Assembly (NCBI GenBank): GCA_964346245.1
Contig: CAYFUF010000049.1
Location: 1 to 7,589, forward strand
Length of the DNA: 7,589 nt
Origin: CAYFUF01 sp964346245
Lineage (GTDB): Bacteria > Bacillota > Clostridia > Tissierellales > Peptoniphilaceae
Reading direction: 5' to 3'
Positions 5,659 to 7,589 of the stretch are shown here, piece by piece. A model generated the notes under the pieces. The model made no database searches. It had not been told where the DNA came from and saw nothing but the letters and a program-made list of their open reading frames with translations. Position numbers and translations under genes: made by a program. Position 1 is the stretch's first letter; the number at the start of each line of letters is the position of its first letter.

Positions 5659-6408
5659 TCACTCTTTTAGAAGGTAGGTCAGGGCACCTGGTAATCTCTC
5701 GCTCCAAGCATCTTCCCTGTGTATGTGACCCTCCGCCTCCACATAGCAGACCGGCACTCTGGTGGTCAGTATGCCGTGGAGCATGCGGTTAATCGTGAGG
5801 TAGCCCATGCTGAGGCCCATGTCCTCGCCTTCTCTCGTGCCCACATCCAGGTATACGCGCTGCTCGTCATCCTTCGTGTAGGATGCACAAGACGATGCAA
5901 TGGCGGATGGAGAGAAGAAGCCGGCTGTGCTCATTGCCATAATCCGGCTAAAGATGGACGGATAACTCTGTCCCATATAAAGGCTCATGACACCACCCAT
6001 GGACGAGCCTCCGATCAGTCTGGTATGGCCCGCAATCTGCCCCTCCACTTTCGGGATGAGCTCGTGGACGATGAAGCGGCCCGTTTCCTCGCCTCTGTGG
6101 TGGAAGTCACTGCCGATAATGTCCTGAATCTCCTGTTCATGCTCTGCGGGGAAAGGTTGGTACTCTGCAAGTCGGTCATCCTGTGAACTATATATGCCGA
6201 CGATGTTAGCCTCGATGCCCAACTTGTCCACCACCTCGCCCATCTTCCAGGAGTAGCCATAAGAGGCTTCCTCGTCCGAATAGAGGTTTTGGCCGTCAAA
6301 GAAGTACAAGTACAGGTTGCTCTCTTTTTGGGCCATCCTGACCGAATACATCACATCCCTCTGCAAAAAATGGGAGTTGTAGGTAAAGTGTTTAATCTCT
6401 TGTGCCAT
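5659..6408 (-). CDS. Alpha/beta-hydrolase, putative esterase (esterase D / enterochelin esterase-like)
   Basis: This is a 249-residue cytoplasmic protein with no visible signal peptide or membrane segment. Features of the putative esterase family: YFFDGQNLY (35-43), the nucleophile elbow GSSMG with Ser136, the strand YLDVGTREGED (186-196) holding the likely acid residue, and GHIHREDAW (227-235) with the likely catalytic His228 or His230. The substrate cannot be told from sequence; family members act on carboxylesters such as acyl glycerols, S-formylglutathione or siderophores. The ATG lies one base after the exoA stop (TGA-C-ATG), with GAGGA about 5 nt upstream, so translation is coupled to exoA. 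The next gene, selA, begins 11 nt downstream. No known Sec pathway step needs an esterase, so its place here may be incidental. Stop TGA. Confidence 0.8.
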   Translation of the reverse strand: MAQEIKHFTYNSHFLQRDVMYSVRMAQKESNLYLYFFDGQNLYSDEEASYGYSWKMGEVVDKLGIEANIVGIYSSQDDRLAEYQPFPAEHEQEIQDIIGSDFHHRGEETGRFIVHELIPKVEGQIAGHTRLIGGSSMGGVMSLYMGQSYPSIFSRIMAMSTAGFFSPSAIASSCASYTKDDEQRVYLDVGTREGEDMGLSMGYLTINRMLHGILTTRVPVCYVEAEGHIHREDAWSERLPGALTYLLKE

Positions 6409-6409
6409 G

Positions 6410-7246
6410 TCAATCCTCGTCTCTTAATTCCAAATATATTGGGGTGTGGTCCTGCCTGGTTCCTGAATCGATCATCTCGGAGCGCTCTACCCGATCCGCT
6501 ATGCGGTCGCTGGTCAAAAAGTAGTCTATCCTCCAGCCCGAGTTGTTGATTTTGCTGGTTCTGACCCTTTGTGCCCACCAAGTGTAAACGCCTTCTACAT
6601 TGCCATGCACATGGCGAAATGTGTCCGTGAATCCTGTATTGAGCAGGTTGGTGAAACCTTCCCGTTCCTCATCGGTAAAACCCGCCGACCGGCGGTTGTT
6701 CTCTGGGTGGGCAAGGTCAATCTCCGTGTGGGCAACATTGAAGTCGCCCGCCGCCACCACCGGCTTCTTGGCATCGAGGGTGGCCAAATATTCGGCATAC
6801 TTGATGTCCCAAATCTGCCTGTCCGCTAGCCGCCTCAAGTTATCTCCTGCATTGGGTGTGTAGACATGAGTGAAGTAGAGGTCATCCATCTCCAAGGTCA
6901 TTATCCGGCCTTCGAAGTCCATAGGCTCCGGCGCATCAATCTTCGGAAAGGTAATCTCCGGCTCCAATGCCTTCTTATAGAAGACCATGGTCCCTGCATA
7001 GCCCTTTCTAGCAGGCTCCCGGGAAGAGACCCAAGCATAATCATAGATGTCGCCAAAGCGGTCGGCTAAAATCTCCTGATGCTTCTTGGTAGGCCCCGTT
7101 GCGGCCAACTTGGTCTCCTGAATTGCAACGATATCCGCATCGTATTCGTGGATCGTATCCAGGACCTTTCTAGACAACTCGGCCCTAGCGGAATCGCTGG
7201 TTAATGCTGCATTGATGGAATCGATATTCCATGAAATAAACTTCAC
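6410..7246 (-). CDS. exoA: AP endonuclease / exodeoxyribonuclease III family (ExoA)
   Basis: ExoA cuts DNA 5' to abasic sites in base excision repair; it belongs to the metal-dependent endonuclease/exonuclease/phosphatase fold. The expected residues are in place: Asn7 (SWNIDS), Glu44 (IQETKL), Tyr129 (VYTPNAG), Asp168 and Asn170 (GDFNVAH), Asp241 (WRIDYFL), Asp266 and His267 (QDHTPI). I chose the GTG at 7246 because AGAGG (7257-7253) lies 6 nt upstream and it yields the canonical MKFISWN start and 278 residues. The upstream TTG (7270) would add eight residues with no ribosome binding site. It is the first gene of the operon and is coupled to the esterase by a 1-nt gap. It can process the abasic sites left by Tag, the last gene. 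Stop TGA. Confidence 0.95.
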   Translation of the reverse strand: MKFISWNIDSINAALTSDSARAELSRKVLDTIHEYDADIVAIQETKLAATGPTKKHQEILADRFGDIYDYAWVSSREPARKGYAGTMVFYKKALEPEITFPKIDAPEPMDFEGRIMTLEMDDLYFTHVYTPNAGDNLRRLADRQIWDIKYAEYLATLDAKKPVVAAGDFNVAHTEIDLAHPENNRRSAGFTDEEREGFTNLLNTGFTDTFRHVHGNVEGVYTWWAQRVRTSKINNSGWRIDYFLTSDRIADRVERSEMIDSGTRQDHTPIYLELRDED

Positions 7247-7290
7247 TGGTAACCTCTTTCTATTAAGCAAAAACGCCTTTTGATATTTTC

Positions 7291-7300
7291 ATTCTATATA
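7291..7300 (-). promoter_or_regulatory. Weak candidate -10 element of the operon promoter
   Basis: Between the upstream terminator (7345-7394) and the exoA start there are about 100 bases, where the operon promoter should lie. The best -10 match on the minus strand is TATATAGAAT (7300-7291), about 45 bases before the GTG. No convincing -35 hexamer sits at 16-18 nt, so this is tentative. I see no riboswitch-like structure in this leader. Confidence 0.25.
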
Positions 7301-7344
7301 CTTACCCCAGTTCATTCCTTTAGTTAAGGATGCCTGCCCTATTG

Positions 7345-7394
7345 CAAGAAAAAAGTCATAAGAAAAGCAGTATCACTAGACTTATGACTTCTTG
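7345..7394 (-). terminator. Intrinsic terminator after the right-edge pseudogene
   Basis: A perfect 10-bp inverted repeat, AAGTCATAAG (7353-7362) / CTTATGACTT (7381-7390), has an 18-nt loop. On the minus strand the stem runs into six U (complement of the A-run up to 7349), so it fits termination of transcripts coming from the right edge. The outer CAAG (7345-7348) / CTTG (7391-7394) can add four pairs past a bulge. It insulates the sel operon from the ABC-transporter remnant. Confidence 0.75.
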
Positions 7395-7423
7395 TTTATA
7401 TTTAGTTTACTTCGATGAGTTCA

Positions 7424-7589
7424 TTAGGCTCCAGATAAAGTGAAGATTGGCTTATCTAGGAATCCCTTTAAGCCCACACGCTCCAATCATTCTCCCAATC
7501 CTCTCTTCCTGAGCCTTTGCGGAAGGCTTGTGCCAATTTTAAATTTGCCTCTACCGTCTCGTCCTCGATTAAACCGTAGTTTTGGAAAA
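7424..7589 (-). pseudogene. ABC transporter ATP-binding protein remnant, frameshifted and truncated (partial at window edge)
   Basis: Reading in from the right edge on the minus strand, one frame (7587-7468) gives FQNYGLIEDETVEANLKLA and then a stop after DWSVWA; this is the Q-loop segment of an ABC ATPase. The adjacent frame, from 7486, gives LERVGLKGFLDKPIFTLSGA and a stop (7424), which is the helical domain and the start of the LSGG signature. The switch near 7488 is explained by a single missing base (EN-A-LERVGL). After TLSG the expected GEQQR, Walker B and H-loop are absent. A third frame gives a coding-like tail, LEPNELIEVN, with a stop at 7404-7402, just before the terminator, so the gene may have lost an internal segment. 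The Q-loop wording recalls small exporter ATPases of the bacteriocin or macrolide type, but the exact family is uncertain. Confidence 0.7.

Noticed and set aside
5648..5707. Longer SelA starting at the ATG at 5707
   Set aside because: It would overlap the esterase gene and add an Arg-rich tail not typical of SelA; the ATG at 5647 has a good ribosome binding site and gives the normal 463 residues.
7247..7270. TTG start for exoA at 7270
   Set aside because: No ribosome binding site precedes it, and the GTG at 7246 has AGAGG at the right distance and gives the canonical MKFISWN start.
1..7589. CRISPR array, insertion sequence, prophage or attachment site
   Set aside because: No spaced direct repeats of CRISPR length, no transposase or integrase motifs and no tRNA-end duplication were seen.

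Overview
The window reads as one minus-strand operon for selenocysteine (Sec) synthesis and insertion, set between DNA-repair genes. In transcription order (right to left) it holds exoA (AP endonuclease), an uncharacterised alpha/beta-hydrolase esterase, selA, selD, selC (tRNA-Sec), selB and tag (3-methyladenine DNA glycosylase I). A very strong intrinsic terminator at 191-235 closes it. The organism is probably a member of the Bacillota. The grounds are strong AGGAGG ribosome binding sites, an ExoA of the type I associate with streptococci and relatives, and a U-tailed terminator. I cannot name a genus.

All four core Sec genes are present. SelA converts Ser-tRNA-Sec to Sec-tRNA-Sec using selenophosphate made by SelD. 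SelB carries the charged tRNA to UGA codons that are followed by a SECIS hairpin. SelD is itself a selenoprotein: its catalytic codon 22 is an in-frame TGA (4053-4051), followed 12 nt later by a compact hairpin with an AGGU loop. A standard gene caller would start selD too late, at a TTG codon downstream of this TGA.

Right edge (about 7402-7589): a decayed ABC-transporter ATPase remnant, frameshifted and cut at its LSGG signature, followed by an intrinsic terminator (7345-7394). Left edge (1-185): no convincing gene, only a plus-strand 10-codon mini-ORF with a good ribosome binding site.

The most interesting non-coding features are three. (1) A three-way-junction RNA ending in a U-tract sits between tRNA-Sec and the selB ribosome binding site. 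(2) Six degenerate 10-bp-period repeats lie between selA and selD. (3) A long hairpin lies between selD and tRNA-Sec. In the proteins, the canonical G4 Asp of SelB appears to be Asn.
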